Positions 16,613-25,786 of a stretch of DNA of 64,000 nt are shown here, in pieces. This DNA comes from Planctomycetota bacterium (lineage in GTDB: Bacteria; Planctomycetota; UBA1135; GCA-002748355). Position 1 is the stretch's first letter; every line of letters begins with the position of its first letter. The translations under genes were made by a program, and so were the position numbers. Where the stretch lies: positions 1 through 64,000 of the forward strand of contig JALUUL010000010.1 in NCBI GenBank assembly GCA_027021385.1, read 5' to 3'. The notes beneath the pieces are model-generated. The model did no database searches and was not told the origin of the DNA. It saw only the letters and a list, made by a program, of their open reading frames with translations.

Positions 16613-19315
16613 TCAGCCCCCGGCGAGGTCCCGCATCGCCTCGGCCTGGCGGCGCTCCTGGGCCGCCACCCGCTCGGCGGCCCAGCCGTTCCACCAGAGG
16701 AGGAGTAACAGCAGGAAGGCGCAAGCCGCTCCGGAGATCCATAGACCCTTTCGGAAGGGGGAGGGGTCGTATTGCCAGAGGACCTCGTGGTCTCCCTGCG
16801 GGATCCAGACCGCGCGGAGGAAGAGGTTCGCCCGCCACCAAGGGACGGGCTGCCCGTCGAGGAGGCAGCGCCAGTGCGGCATCGCCGTGTCCGCGAGGAG
16901 CAGCCAGGCTCCGGGCGAGCGGCGGACGACGAGGCGGAGGCTCGAGGTCCGATCCTCGCGGAACTCGACGACGGGGACCTCCGCGGATTCGGCAGGGCGC
17001 GTGGAGGGGCGGCGGGGCTCAGGGAGAGGGGGCCGCTCGGTCCCGGCCAGGCCCTCCCTCGTGAAGACCTCGTGCAGCAGGACCTCGGCCAGGGGATCAA
17101 AATCCTCGGAGACGAGCCGTTCGAGAGCCTCCTTCTCCTCCGCGTAGCGGCCCCTCTCGACCAGGAAGGCCCGGGAGAGGGCGGTCTTGCGTTCGTAGAC
17201 GAGGAATTTCCCCCCCGGGCCCGAGAGAGGGGGAATCACGGGCTTCCCGAGCCCCGGGAGTTCCTCGCGGGACAGCAGGTAACGGACCCCGAGAAGGTCG
17301 AAGAGGCCGTACTCCAGGCGGGCGTCCGCGGGAAAGGCGTTGAGCCAGTAGCCGCGGATCATCTGGGACGGACCGTAGAGTTCCAGGAACGGAAGATGGC
17401 TCCGGCCGTCGACGAAGGCATAGGCGTTCAGGTCGCGGATCCGAAGGGGGATCAGGAGATCGGGAGGAAAGGCCTCCGGGGGAGTCGCGGTCCTCGCCAC
17501 GCGCGCGACCATGAACCCGCCCTCGGTCTGGTGGCGAAGCGCCTCGCTACGGAGGAAATCGTGCACCGGGGTCTGGGAGAGGTCCCGGTGCGGGAAGCTC
17601 GGGTTGACGGGAAGACCCGCGCCGACGAGGTCGAGGAGGGTGACCGCGATCCAGAGGAAGCGGAGGAGGGCGCTGCCCCGATGGCGGCGTCCGTGTTCGA
17701 GGATGCGGCCCCGCATCGCCAGGAGGAGGAGAGCGGCTCCGATCCCGAAGAAGAGGGCGGAGCGCAGGGCCTGGGAGCCGAGACGATGGAGGGCCGGGCC
17801 AAGGTAGGGGCCGAGCAGGGAACGGACCTCGGTGAGATCGTGGCCGGGAGGGACCTCGGCCCAGCGCGCGTGGATACGTTCGAGGATCCAGGATGGTGGG
17901 GAGTCCGCAGCGGCGAGGGCCGCGAGGCCGAGGGCGAGGAGCGAAAGCGGCAGGAGGACGATCAGGACCGAGAAGACCCGGCGCGCCCGTCCGGAAAGGT
18001 CGGCGAAGCCCGCGTCGAGACCCATCCCCGCGAGCGCGGCCGCGAAGAAGCCGACGACCCCGGCGAGCCGCATCGGAGGGATCGACCGCAGGGGGCCGAA
18101 CCAGGCGAAGGCCGAATACAGGAATCCTCCGGTCGCGAGGGCGAGGAAGAGGAGGATGCCGCCGAAGGCCAGGGTCCTGAAGCGGAGGCCGGGGGAGAAG
18201 AGAGCCAGGAGGAGGGAGAGGAACGGAAGCGCGCCGAGATAGAGTGCGTACTCGGTACCGTTGTAGTTGGGGAGAAGGGGAAGGCCGCTGCCCGGGTCCT
18301 TCAGGGACGAGAGGAGGTAGACGAGGGGGTTGCGGTCGTAGGGGAGGACATGGCTCGAGACTCCGTCGCCGAAGGGGGAGGGGAGGATCAGGCCCAGCCA
18401 GCCGAAGGGTTCCAGACCCTGGGAAGCCAGTGAGGCCGCGTTCTGGTGGAGGTTCCGCTGGGAATCGGGGAAGTAGTCCAGCATCGGCAGGAGCTGGATC
18501 GCGGCGATCAGGATCCCGATCCCGACCGCGGCCGACGCGAAGAAGCCGAAGGAGAAGGCCTGCCGGAAACCGTCGACGCGAAGGCTCCGGGCGAGGAGGA
18601 CGAGACCGTAGAGCCCGAGCGCCAGGGAGACCGCCAGCGCATAGGGGGGAAAGCCGGCGAGCCAGCAGAGGGCGAAGGAGAACGAGAGTCCCGCGAATGG
18701 AAGGATTCCGCGGGGTCCGCGGCTGCGGTGCAGGCGCAGCAGGGCCCAGAAGCAACCCGGCGCCCAGGACAGGACCTCCATGCGCATAAAGAAGTGCCCG
18801 TTCGCACTCAAGGTTCCCGAGAACTGGAAGGCGACGGCGCCGAAGAGGGAGGCCGCGCGCCCGAGCCCCATCGAGCGGAGGAAGCCGAACATCAACAGGC
18901 CCGCCACCGCGAAGGCGATCCAGGCCACGAGGTCCGCTCCGCCCTCGATGCCGAGGAAGAAGAAGGGCCAGTGTCCGGGATAGGCGAAACCGTCGAGGGC
19001 GTTCGCGAAGAGAGGGGAGCCCGTGCGGACGTAGGGATCCCAGTGGGGGAAGCGTCCGTCGAGGATCTCCTCCCGGGCGAGCAGGTATTCGGGGGAGCAG
19101 AGGAGGGTCTTCTCGGTGATGTCGTAGTTCCCGCCCTTGCGCCGGGCGGCGAGTTCCTCGGGGGTCAGCGAGATGGACCAGGGAGCGAAGGTCGTCAGGT
19201 CGAAAGGGACATAATCCTCCCCGAGAAAGAGCGGGCGGAAGAGGAGGGCCGTCGGCAGCAGGAGGAGTAGAAGGGCGATGCCCATCCGCTGGAAGCTGGG
19301 TCTGCGCCAGGGCAT
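16613..19315 (-). CDS. YfhO-family-like polytopic membrane protein
   Basis: This 900-residue protein has an N-terminal helix, a periplasmic loop with LFLGEDYVPFDL and RFPHWDPYVRTGSPLFAN, 12 or more membrane helices, a large periplasmic domain (about 560-830) and a C-terminal helix near 865-885. The P-W-DPY/GxPLFAN loop is typical of YfhO-like proteins, which are GT-C-fold membrane proteins linked to glycosylation of cell-wall or surface polymers. The nucleotide-sugar or lipid donor is unknown. It is the last gene of a minus-strand cluster, 75 bp downstream of a paralogue at 19391-21982, suggesting an ancient tandem duplication. Confidence 0.85.
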   Translation of the reverse strand: MPWRRPSFQRMGIALLLLLLPTALLFRPLFLGEDYVPFDLTTFAPWSISLTPEELAARRKGGNYDITEKTLLCSPEYLLAREEILDGRFPHWDPYVRTGSPLFANALDGFAYPGHWPFFFLGIEGGADLVAWIAFAVAGLLMFGFLRSMGLGRAASLFGAVAFQFSGTLSANGHFFMRMEVLSWAPGCFWALLRLHRSRGPRGILPFAGLSFSFALCWLAGFPPYALAVSLALGLYGLVLLARSLRVDGFRQAFSFGFFASAAVGIGILIAAIQLLPMLDYFPDSQRNLHQNAASLASQGLEPFGWLGLILPSPFGDGVSSHVLPYDRNPLVYLLSSLKDPGSGLPLLPNYNGTEYALYLGALPFLSLLLALFSPGLRFRTLAFGGILLFLALATGGFLYSAFAWFGPLRSIPPMRLAGVVGFFAAALAGMGLDAGFADLSGRARRVFSVLIVLLPLSLLALGLAALAAADSPPSWILERIHARWAEVPPGHDLTEVRSLLGPYLGPALHRLGSQALRSALFFGIGAALLLLAMRGRILEHGRRHRGSALLRFLWIAVTLLDLVGAGLPVNPSFPHRDLSQTPVHDFLRSEALRHQTEGGFMVARVARTATPPEAFPPDLLIPLRIRDLNAYAFVDGRSHLPFLELYGPSQMIRGYWLNAFPADARLEYGLFDLLGVRYLLSREELPGLGKPVIPPLSGPGGKFLVYERKTALSRAFLVERGRYAEEKEALERLVSEDFDPLAEVLLHEVFTREGLAGTERPPLPEPRRPSTRPAESAEVPVVEFREDRTSSLRLVVRRSPGAWLLLADTAMPHWRCLLDGQPVPWWRANLFLRAVWIPQGDHEVLWQYDPSPFRKGLWISGAACAFLLLLLLWWNGWAAERVAAQERRQAEAMRDLAGG

Positions 19316-19390
19316 GGGAGGGGATCGTATCGCGCGGGGCGTCCTCCCGCGCCAAAATGTTCCCCTCGGGTTTTCGTCTCCTCGAGGGGA

Positions 19391-21982
19391 TCAGGTTGGC
19401 GGGGCCGCGGCGCGCCCTCGCGGGCGGAGCGGGAAGAGGGCGAGGAGGAGGGTCAGCCCCGCGAGGGCGAGGAGCAGGCCCCGCCGGAAGGACGCGGGGC
19501 GGTAGCGCAGTTCGATCCGGCCCTTCCCCTTCGGCAGGGGGAGGGCCTGGAAGAGGATCTGGGCCGGCCGGGTCGGCTTCCAGGGGCCCTCGTCGATCCG
19601 GTAGAACCAACCGGGGGCCCAGGCCTCGGCGAGGAACAGCCAGCAGGGACGTTCGGCCTCGAAACGGATGCCCATCGCTCCCGCCTTCCATCGGAGGAGT
19701 CCGACCCTGGCAGGAGGGCGGGAGAACGGGTGCGGGTCCGCATTCCCGGGAGGGGCTCCGGGGGCCTCGCCTTCGAAGGAGGCCAGCAGGAGTTCGGCTC
19801 GCGGATCGATGCGCCGCAGGGCGTCCGGGATCCGCGCGGCGGGCAGGAGGCGGGCCTTCCCGTAGACCCTGAGGTAGGGGGCGCGGGGTCGCCGCTCGAA
19901 GAGGGAGACGGTTCCGGCCCGTCCCAGGAGCTTCCAGCCCGGGCCCGCCTCCTCGAGGTCGGTCCAGAGGTAGGCGGGCGCGCAGAGATCCAGGAGGGGG
20001 GAGCGAAGGATCTTAGGATCGCGGAAGGCCGCGACCCCGGCTCCGCGGGCCGGGGCGCCTGGGTCGAGCATTCCGAAAAAGATCTCCGCGGCCCTCGGGG
20101 GGATCGGCGCGTAGCCCTGGAGGTCACCGAGCCCCATCGCGAGCGGGAGATTCGGGGGAAGGAGGCGCAACCGCCCGCGGCCCCGCACCTCGGCGCGGGT
20201 GTCGAGCCTCAGGATCCGATCCGGGGGTCTCCTCGCGGCGCTTTCCCCTGGCAGCAGCGGGAGGCGGAGATCGAGGGAGGCTGCGGCGGGGGCCGGGGAC
20301 AGGGACCAGGCGACCGGAAGGCGTTCGACCGCGGTCGCGAGCAAGAGGAGAGGAAGGAGCCGCCGGAAGGGTGCGAGGAGAGGCAGGGCGAGGGCGAGAC
20401 CGGCGAGGAGGAGGGAGCGCCCGAGGAGATCCAGATTGAGCCCTGCTTCTCCGGGCGCGAGCTTCGTTAGGAAGGCCTGCCCCGCTTCCCTGCCGTACCT
20501 GAGTTCCAGAAGCTTCGCGAAGCCCTTCCCGAAATCCTCCGCGCCGACCGCGAGGAGCAGCCAGGTCCCCACGGCGGAGAGGAGGAGGGCCAGCCCGAGG
20601 AGGGGGCGCCGGAGGCCTTTCGCGAGCGCGGGACCCGGGCGGCCGCGCGCGCGGCGTTCCCAGCGGTCGTAGCCGAGACCCGAGAGGACGGGAAGGCAGA
20701 GCGCGGGAAGCATCGTCCATCTCTTGAGATCGCCCCGGGCCGTCCCCGGGAACAGGAGGGCCAGGTCCAGGACGAGGGGGAGCGCCATCGCGGTCGCAAG
20801 AGCGAAGAGGGCGAGGCCCGCCAGGAGTCCCGTCTGCAGCCTGCGGGGGTTCCCGGGGAGGAGACCGGGGAGGGCGGCGAGGGCGAGGAGGAAGGGCCAG
20901 AGACCGAAATGGACGGCGGTCTCCGTGTGGTTCCAGACGCCCTCGGCGAGGGCGGGGAGCCGCGAGGCCGGGGTGAGCAGTAGGGCGGCGAAGGTCGGGC
21001 GTGGCTCGCCGGGAAGGGGACAGATGTCGCCGGGAGCGGACATCAGGGAAGGCCAGAGGTATTCGAGGAGATGGGGCCAGGCCAGGGCCTTCGAGGTCAG
21101 GAGGGCCTTCCCTCCTTCCTCCCGGGCCGAACGCGCGGCCATCTCGAGGCTCGGGAGGATCTGGGGGGCCGCCAGGGCCAGACCGAGGGCGATGCCGGCT
21201 CCGATCCATCCCCAGGTTCTCCAGGGGAGCCCGCCCCCGTTTCTCCATCCGCCGAGGCCGAGGACCAGGGCGCTCGCGCCGACGAGGAGGATCGCGAGGA
21301 GTCCGGCTTGGAGGAAGCCGGCGAAGCAGGCAAGGGCGAGGGAGAGGGCGAGTACGGCCGTGGTCCGCCTTCCGCTCCAGGCCCGCCCGGGTTCCTCGTC
21401 GAAGATCCGTACGACCGCCTCGAAGGCCGGAAGGGCCCAGACCGAGGCCATGAAGATCATCGGGTGATGGATGTGGGCCAGGGCCCAACCGGAGCCGACG
21501 AAGGCGAGGTCGGCCAGGAGGGCTCCGCTCGTGGAGACCTTGAGCGCGCGGGCCAGGCGGAACATCGCCCAGCCTCCGAAGGCGAGATGGGCGAGATAGA
21601 GCCAGGCGTAGCAGAGTTCGGGTGGGAAGAGCCCGAAGAACAGGGCCGTCGGGTAGAAGGGCCTCGAGGTGCCCTGGGCGGCGAGGGGGAGGCCGCAGAG
21701 GAGGCGGGGTTCCCAGAGGGGCGGCTCCCCTCGGGCCCAACTCTCCCCGACCACCCGGTCGAAGGGTAGGAACTGCAGGAGTTTGTCGAGGCGGTGCGGG
21801 ACCGCCTCCCGGTCCAGGGCCCGGGCGAGTCCGGGCGGAAGCCCGGCGCGCCAGGGTTCGAAGGTCCTCGGGTCCTGGGGGAGCAGGGTCCGGCCCGGGA
21901 GCAGGTATGGAGCCAGGTAGAGGAGGCCGAAGAGAAGGGCGAGAAGAAAGGCCCCCGCCCCTGCGCGCGAGGCTCCCCGCAC
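19391..21982 (-). CDS. second YfhO-family-like membrane protein
   Basis: From the GTG at 21982 the protein has 863 residues. It shares its layout with the neighbour at 16613-19315: N-terminal helix, a loop with DPRTFEPWRAG and LWEPRLLCGLPLAAQ, many membrane helices, a long periplasmic part and a final helix at the C-terminus. GTG was chosen because it lies right after the protease stop. A CTG overlapping that stop, which is closer to GGAAGGGG, is possible. Reading upstream of 21982 continues open only as an out-of-frame shadow of the protease gene. It probably acts in surface glycan transfer with its paralogue. Confidence 0.82.
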   Translation of the reverse strand: MRGASRAGAGAFLLALLFGLLYLAPYLLPGRTLLPQDPRTFEPWRAGLPPGLARALDREAVPHRLDKLLQFLPFDRVVGESWARGEPPLWEPRLLCGLPLAAQGTSRPFYPTALFFGLFPPELCYAWLYLAHLAFGGWAMFRLARALKVSTSGALLADLAFVGSGWALAHIHHPMIFMASVWALPAFEAVVRIFDEEPGRAWSGRRTTAVLALSLALACFAGFLQAGLLAILLVGASALVLGLGGWRNGGGLPWRTWGWIGAGIALGLALAAPQILPSLEMAARSAREEGGKALLTSKALAWPHLLEYLWPSLMSAPGDICPLPGEPRPTFAALLLTPASRLPALAEGVWNHTETAVHFGLWPFLLALAALPGLLPGNPRRLQTGLLAGLALFALATAMALPLVLDLALLFPGTARGDLKRWTMLPALCLPVLSGLGYDRWERRARGRPGPALAKGLRRPLLGLALLLSAVGTWLLLAVGAEDFGKGFAKLLELRYGREAGQAFLTKLAPGEAGLNLDLLGRSLLLAGLALALPLLAPFRRLLPLLLLATAVERLPVAWSLSPAPAAASLDLRLPLLPGESAARRPPDRILRLDTRAEVRGRGRLRLLPPNLPLAMGLGDLQGYAPIPPRAAEIFFGMLDPGAPARGAGVAAFRDPKILRSPLLDLCAPAYLWTDLEEAGPGWKLLGRAGTVSLFERRPRAPYLRVYGKARLLPAARIPDALRRIDPRAELLLASFEGEAPGAPPGNADPHPFSRPPARVGLLRWKAGAMGIRFEAERPCWLFLAEAWAPGWFYRIDEGPWKPTRPAQILFQALPLPKGKGRIELRYRPASFRRGLLLALAGLTLLLALFPLRPRGRAAAPPT

Positions 21983-21990
21983 GGCGGCGT

Positions 21991-23166
21991 TCAGCGCCCC
22001 TTCCGGGGCTCCTCGGGGTCGGAGAGCCGGATATCGACCTTGCGGCGCCGGCCTTCCCGCTCGACGGTCACGGACACTTTCTGACCGGGCTGGAACTCCT
22101 CGAGGGCGTCGTGGAGGTCGTTGACATCCCGGATCTTCCGGCCTTCGATCTCGACGATGCGGTCTCCGAGGACGAGGTTCTCTTCTTCGTCGTAGTGGGC
22201 GGCCTGGAGCCCCGCGGCCTCGGCGCCGAGTCCCGGGGCGACGCCGAGGACCATGACACCCTCGAGTCCGTATTGACGTTCGATCCTGCGGAACTGGTCG
22301 ATGTTGATCCCGAGGATCGGACGGCGGATCCGTCCGTTCCGAATCAGCTCGGGCACGATACGATTCAGGGTGTCGACCGGGATTGCAAAGCCGATTCCCG
22401 CGTAGGCGCCGGAGGGGCTGTAGATTGCGGTGTTCATGCCGATCAGGCGCCCGGCGCTGTCGAGCAGCGGTCCACCCGAGTTGCCGGGGTTGATCGCCGC
22501 GTCGGTCTGGATTACGTCCTTGATCCGCTTTCCACGGACCGGCTCGATCTCCCGGCCGAGCGCGCTGATGATCCCTGTCGTCAGGGTCTGGTCGAGACCG
22601 AAGGGGTTCCCGATCGCGTAGACCTTTTGTCCGACCTGCAGGTCGTGGGAGGATCCGATCTTGAGGGCGCGGAGCTTGGAGGGGGGAGCGCCGATCTTGA
22701 GGACCGCTATGTCCTTCGTCGAGGAACCGCCGACGAAGCTGGCCCTCCAGCTCGAATGGTCGGCGAGGGTCACGATCCAGCGGTTCCTCGGGTCGCCGAT
22801 CACGTGAAAGTTCGTGACGACGTGGCCCTTGTTGCCCCAGAGGAAGCCGGTCCCGGAGCCCTGGATCCTCTCGTAGGCGGGACCATAGAAGGTATTCACT
22901 TCCCGGACTCCCCGCGTCGTGATGTAGACGACGGCCGGGGAGGCCTCTTTGAAGAGCCGTATCGTCCGCATCTCGTCGGGCTCGAGTTCCCCCCGGGCGG
23001 TGATCGGCTGGGGTTTCGCCTCCGGATCGTAGAGGCTCGTGCCCCGGAGGTTCGAGAATCTCCAGAAGAGGACCGCGGCGAGAATCAAGATGGCGGCCGC
23101 CGGGAGGCGCATGTCGGGGCGCTGGCGGGTCCCGGTTCTGCCGGGCGGTTCGAAGGGTGCGGACAT
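21991..23166 (-). CDS. HtrA/DegP-type serine protease with PDZ domain
   Basis: This 391-residue protein has an N-terminal membrane anchor (about residues 21-38). Its trypsin-like domain carries the catalytic triad His121 (NFHV), Asp152 (KDIAV) and Ser230 (GNSGGP). It is followed by one PDZ domain (about 285-380) with GVMVLGVAPGLGAEAAG and a degenerate carboxylate loop. It belongs to the S1C family of periplasmic quality-control and regulated-proteolysis enzymes. A TAGAAT hexamer on the minus strand (23241-23236) lies about 70 nt before the start and may be the promoter of the protease/YfhO cluster. Confidence 0.93.
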   Translation of the reverse strand: MSAPFEPPGRTGTRQRPDMRLPAAAILILAAVLFWRFSNLRGTSLYDPEAKPQPITARGELEPDEMRTIRLFKEASPAVVYITTRGVREVNTFYGPAYERIQGSGTGFLWGNKGHVVTNFHVIGDPRNRWIVTLADHSSWRASFVGGSSTKDIAVLKIGAPPSKLRALKIGSSHDLQVGQKVYAIGNPFGLDQTLTTGIISALGREIEPVRGKRIKDVIQTDAAINPGNSGGPLLDSAGRLIGMNTAIYSPSGAYAGIGFAIPVDTLNRIVPELIRNGRIRRPILGINIDQFRRIERQYGLEGVMVLGVAPGLGAEAAGLQAAHYDEEENLVLGDRIVEIEGRKIRDVNDLHDALEEFQPGQKVSVTVEREGRRRKVDIRLSDPEEPRKGR

Positions 23167-23238
23167 CGTTCGGCTTTCTGCCTGGGGTCTCAGGGCCGGT
23201 CGCGCGGGCGGGCCGGCGGGGAAAGGCGAGGGGAGATT

Positions 23239-25644
23239 CTATCCCCTCGAGGGCCTTTCCGTCAGCGCCGGATCCCGAAGCTCCGCCCCCGGGTCCGCCT
23301 CTCCGCCCTCGGTGTGTCCGAGAACGGCTTCGAGGGTCCGGAAAAACAGGGCGCGGTCCAGGGGCTTCGACAGGCAACCGTCGCAGCCTGCGGCCCGGGC
23401 CTCCTCCTCCTTCTCCCTACGGCCGTAGGCGGTCAGTGCGAGGATCGGAACATCGAATCCCCGTTCCCGGAGGATCCTCGTCGCCTCGAAACCGTCCAGG
23501 ACGGGCATCTGCAGGTCCATCAGGATCAGGTCGAAGGGCCTGCCCTCTTCCCTCGCCGCCGTCGCCAGATCGACGGCCTCTTTCCCGTTCTCCGCGAAGG
23601 CGACCTCGCAGGCCGCCTTCTTCAGGAGAAAGCGGAGGAACTTGCGGTTGTCCTCGCCGTCCTCGGCGAGAAGGACCCGCGCCTTCAACTTGGGGACCGT
23701 GGTCGGGGGCCTCGGGGCCGCTGTTCGAGGTTCTGCTTCTCTTTCCGGGATGACGAGGGGGACTCCTTCCAGGGGACCGGGATCGATCGTGAATCGGAAG
23801 GTCGTACCGGCTCCGAGTTCGGATTCGACCGAGATCTCCCCCCCGAGGAGACGCACCAGGTCTCTCGAGATCGAGAGTCCGAGCCCCGTTCCACCGAAAC
23901 GCCGCGCGGTGCTCGTCTCGGCCTGGGCGAAGGCGTCGAAGACATGCCGCATCTGTTCCTCGGTCATCCCGATGCCCTCGTCCCGGACCTCGAAGCACAG
24001 CTTCGCCCCGTCCGTTCCGCGTTCCATCCCTGCGCGGAGCTCGATTCGACCCTCTTTCGTGAACTTGACCGCGTTCCCTAGGAGGTTCAGGAGGATCTGT
24101 CGTAAACGGGTTGGATCGGTCTCGATCTCGCGGGGTATCGGTTCCTTCGCGACGAGGGTGCATTCGTTCCCCCGGGCCTTGGCGCGGATCCGCATGAGCT
24201 CGACGACTTCGTAGAGCAGGCGGGGGAGGTCGAATCGGATCCGTTCGATCTCGAGCTTTCCAGCCTCGACCTTGGAGAGATCGAGGATGTCGTCGAGGAT
24301 GCGGAGAAGGTGCCGTCCGTTGGCGTCGGCCGCCCGGACGAGGTCCCACGATTCCTCGGGAAGATCCTCATCGAGGAGGATCTCCGTACAACCGAGAATG
24401 GCGGCCAACGGGGTCCGGATTTCATGACTCGTCTGGGCGAGGAATCTCGATTTCGCGGCCAAGGCCGCTTCGAGTTCCGAACTCGACCGGGACAGGGAGC
24501 TGTAGGCTTTCTCGAGCTTGAAGGCGTATTTGATGAGCTTCTCCTCGACGGCCTTCCGTTCCCCGACGTCCTGCATGACGGCGGTAAGGATCCTCCTGCC
24601 GCGGAGTTCGAACTCCGAGATCGCCATTTCGAGATGGATCGGAGTTCCTTCCTTGTGGCGCCCCTCGATCTCGAGGAGCCGGCCGTCGATCGGCGCAATG
24701 TGGAACCTGAGGGCTCGCTCGAGAAAGCCTTTCGTGTCCTCGCCCCGGATCTCGACTCCCAGGACCGAGAGGAAGTCCTCGCCGCAGACCTCTCCGGCCT
24801 GGTATCCAAAGATCCTGGCGGCTCCCTCGGACCAGGTCTCGATCGAACCCTCCCGGTCGAAGGTGACGATTCCGACGGGCGCATGGTCGATCATGGCGCT
24901 CGTGCGGGCCTCCATTTCTTCGATCGAACGGAACATCGCGTTCATGTCCCGTCCGAGTGCCGCGATCTCGTCTTCTCCGTCGAGACGGATCGAGTTTCCG
25001 ATCTCACCCCGGGTCCGTGCGTGGACGACCTCGAAGATCCGGTGGAGGCGCTGGAGGACGATCTTCTCGAGAAGGAGGACGGAGAGACCGACCACCCCGA
25101 ACAGCACGAGGAGAATCGTGAGGAACATACCCCGCAATTCGGAGGCGATTCTCGGTCCGAACTTCGTCGCGTCGAGGAGTAGAAGAAGACGTCCATCCCG
25201 GATACCGAGTCTCTCCAGGGAGAGGGGGCTCGAAGAACGCAGAAGTTCTCCATTCCGCAACTCCCTCCATTCCTCCCCTTTCCCCGGAAGAATGAGGGAG
25301 CGCGGGTCTCCGGCCGAGGTCGCGAAGGGCGGGGGCATCTTGGAGGAACCGCTGGTGGCGAGGATGCGGGGTGGGCTGCCTCCAAGGACGGCCGCCGCGC
25401 GAAGTCCGGTTACCGAGTGGAGGGTCGCAAGGATCCCGGGGAGGTCCTCCCGTGTCTCCGCCCGCTCGAGGATCGCCTTCGCGAGTCCGCGGAATCGGAC
25501 GGCTTCTTCAAGGAGGAGGTTCTTGTGTTCGTTCCGGCTCCGCCAGATCTCGAGGAAGGCCCCCGCCGAACCCAGCAGCAGGGACCCTACGAGGATCGGC
25601 AGGATCAGCTTGCAGCGCAGGCGTTTACAGAATCGAAGATCCAT
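23239..25644 (-). CDS. hybrid sensor histidine kinase with receiver domain
   Basis: This 801-residue protein is built of a helix (14-32), an extracytoplasmic sensor region (about 33-170), a second helix (172-192), HAMP (about 193-245), PAS (about 246-370) and HisKA with the phospho-acceptor His407 in SHEIRTP. The HATPase domain follows, with N-box NLLGNAVKF near 520-528, G1 DEGIGM at 555-560 and FGGTGLGL at 583-590. A C-terminal receiver domain has the phospho-acceptor Asp710 in LILMDLQMP. It autophosphorylates and relays to its own receiver; no cognate output regulator is seen nearby. GAGAGGGA precedes the ATG. Confidence 0.94.
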   Translation of the reverse strand: MDLRFCKRLRCKLILPILVGSLLLGSAGAFLEIWRSRNEHKNLLLEEAVRFRGLAKAILERAETREDLPGILATLHSVTGLRAAAVLGGSPPRILATSGSSKMPPPFATSAGDPRSLILPGKGEEWRELRNGELLRSSSPLSLERLGIRDGRLLLLLDATKFGPRIASELRGMFLTILLVLFGVVGLSVLLLEKIVLQRLHRIFEVVHARTRGEIGNSIRLDGEDEIAALGRDMNAMFRSIEEMEARTSAMIDHAPVGIVTFDREGSIETWSEGAARIFGYQAGEVCGEDFLSVLGVEIRGEDTKGFLERALRFHIAPIDGRLLEIEGRHKEGTPIHLEMAISEFELRGRRILTAVMQDVGERKAVEEKLIKYAFKLEKAYSSLSRSSSELEAALAAKSRFLAQTSHEIRTPLAAILGCTEILLDEDLPEESWDLVRAADANGRHLLRILDDILDLSKVEAGKLEIERIRFDLPRLLYEVVELMRIRAKARGNECTLVAKEPIPREIETDPTRLRQILLNLLGNAVKFTKEGRIELRAGMERGTDGAKLCFEVRDEGIGMTEEQMRHVFDAFAQAETSTARRFGGTGLGLSISRDLVRLLGGEISVESELGAGTTFRFTIDPGPLEGVPLVIPEREAEPRTAAPRPPTTVPKLKARVLLAEDGEDNRKFLRFLLKKAACEVAFAENGKEAVDLATAAREEGRPFDLILMDLQMPVLDGFEATRILRERGFDVPILALTAYGRREKEEEARAAGCDGCLSKPLDRALFFRTLEAVLGHTEGGEADPGAELRDPALTERPSRG

Positions 25645-25773
25645 TCCCTCTCGAGACCTCCCCAGACACCTCGTCCTTTTCGGTCAGCCGAGGCCGAGCC
25701 TGGATCTCTCCTTAAAGAGGCGCGCATCTTCTTGCCATGGAAGGGTTTGCGCTCCTTTTTAGGCCTGGCGGGC

Positions 25774-25779
25774 TATACT
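25774..25779 (+). promoter_or_regulatory. -10-like hexamer TATACT, 7 nt before ATG
   Basis: TATACT in the context GGGCTATACTTC lies 7 nt before the ATG at 25787. No ribosome-binding site intervenes. This fits a leaderless or near-leaderless transcript for the glycosyltransferase gene. No clear -35 element is found at 17 bp. Confidence 0.45.
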
Positions 25780-25786
25780 TCGACCT

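Noticed and set aside
19391-23377. 1328-codon reading of the second YfhO-like gene
   Set aside because: The first 465 residues or so are an out-of-frame shadow of the protease gene; the real protein starts at about 21982.
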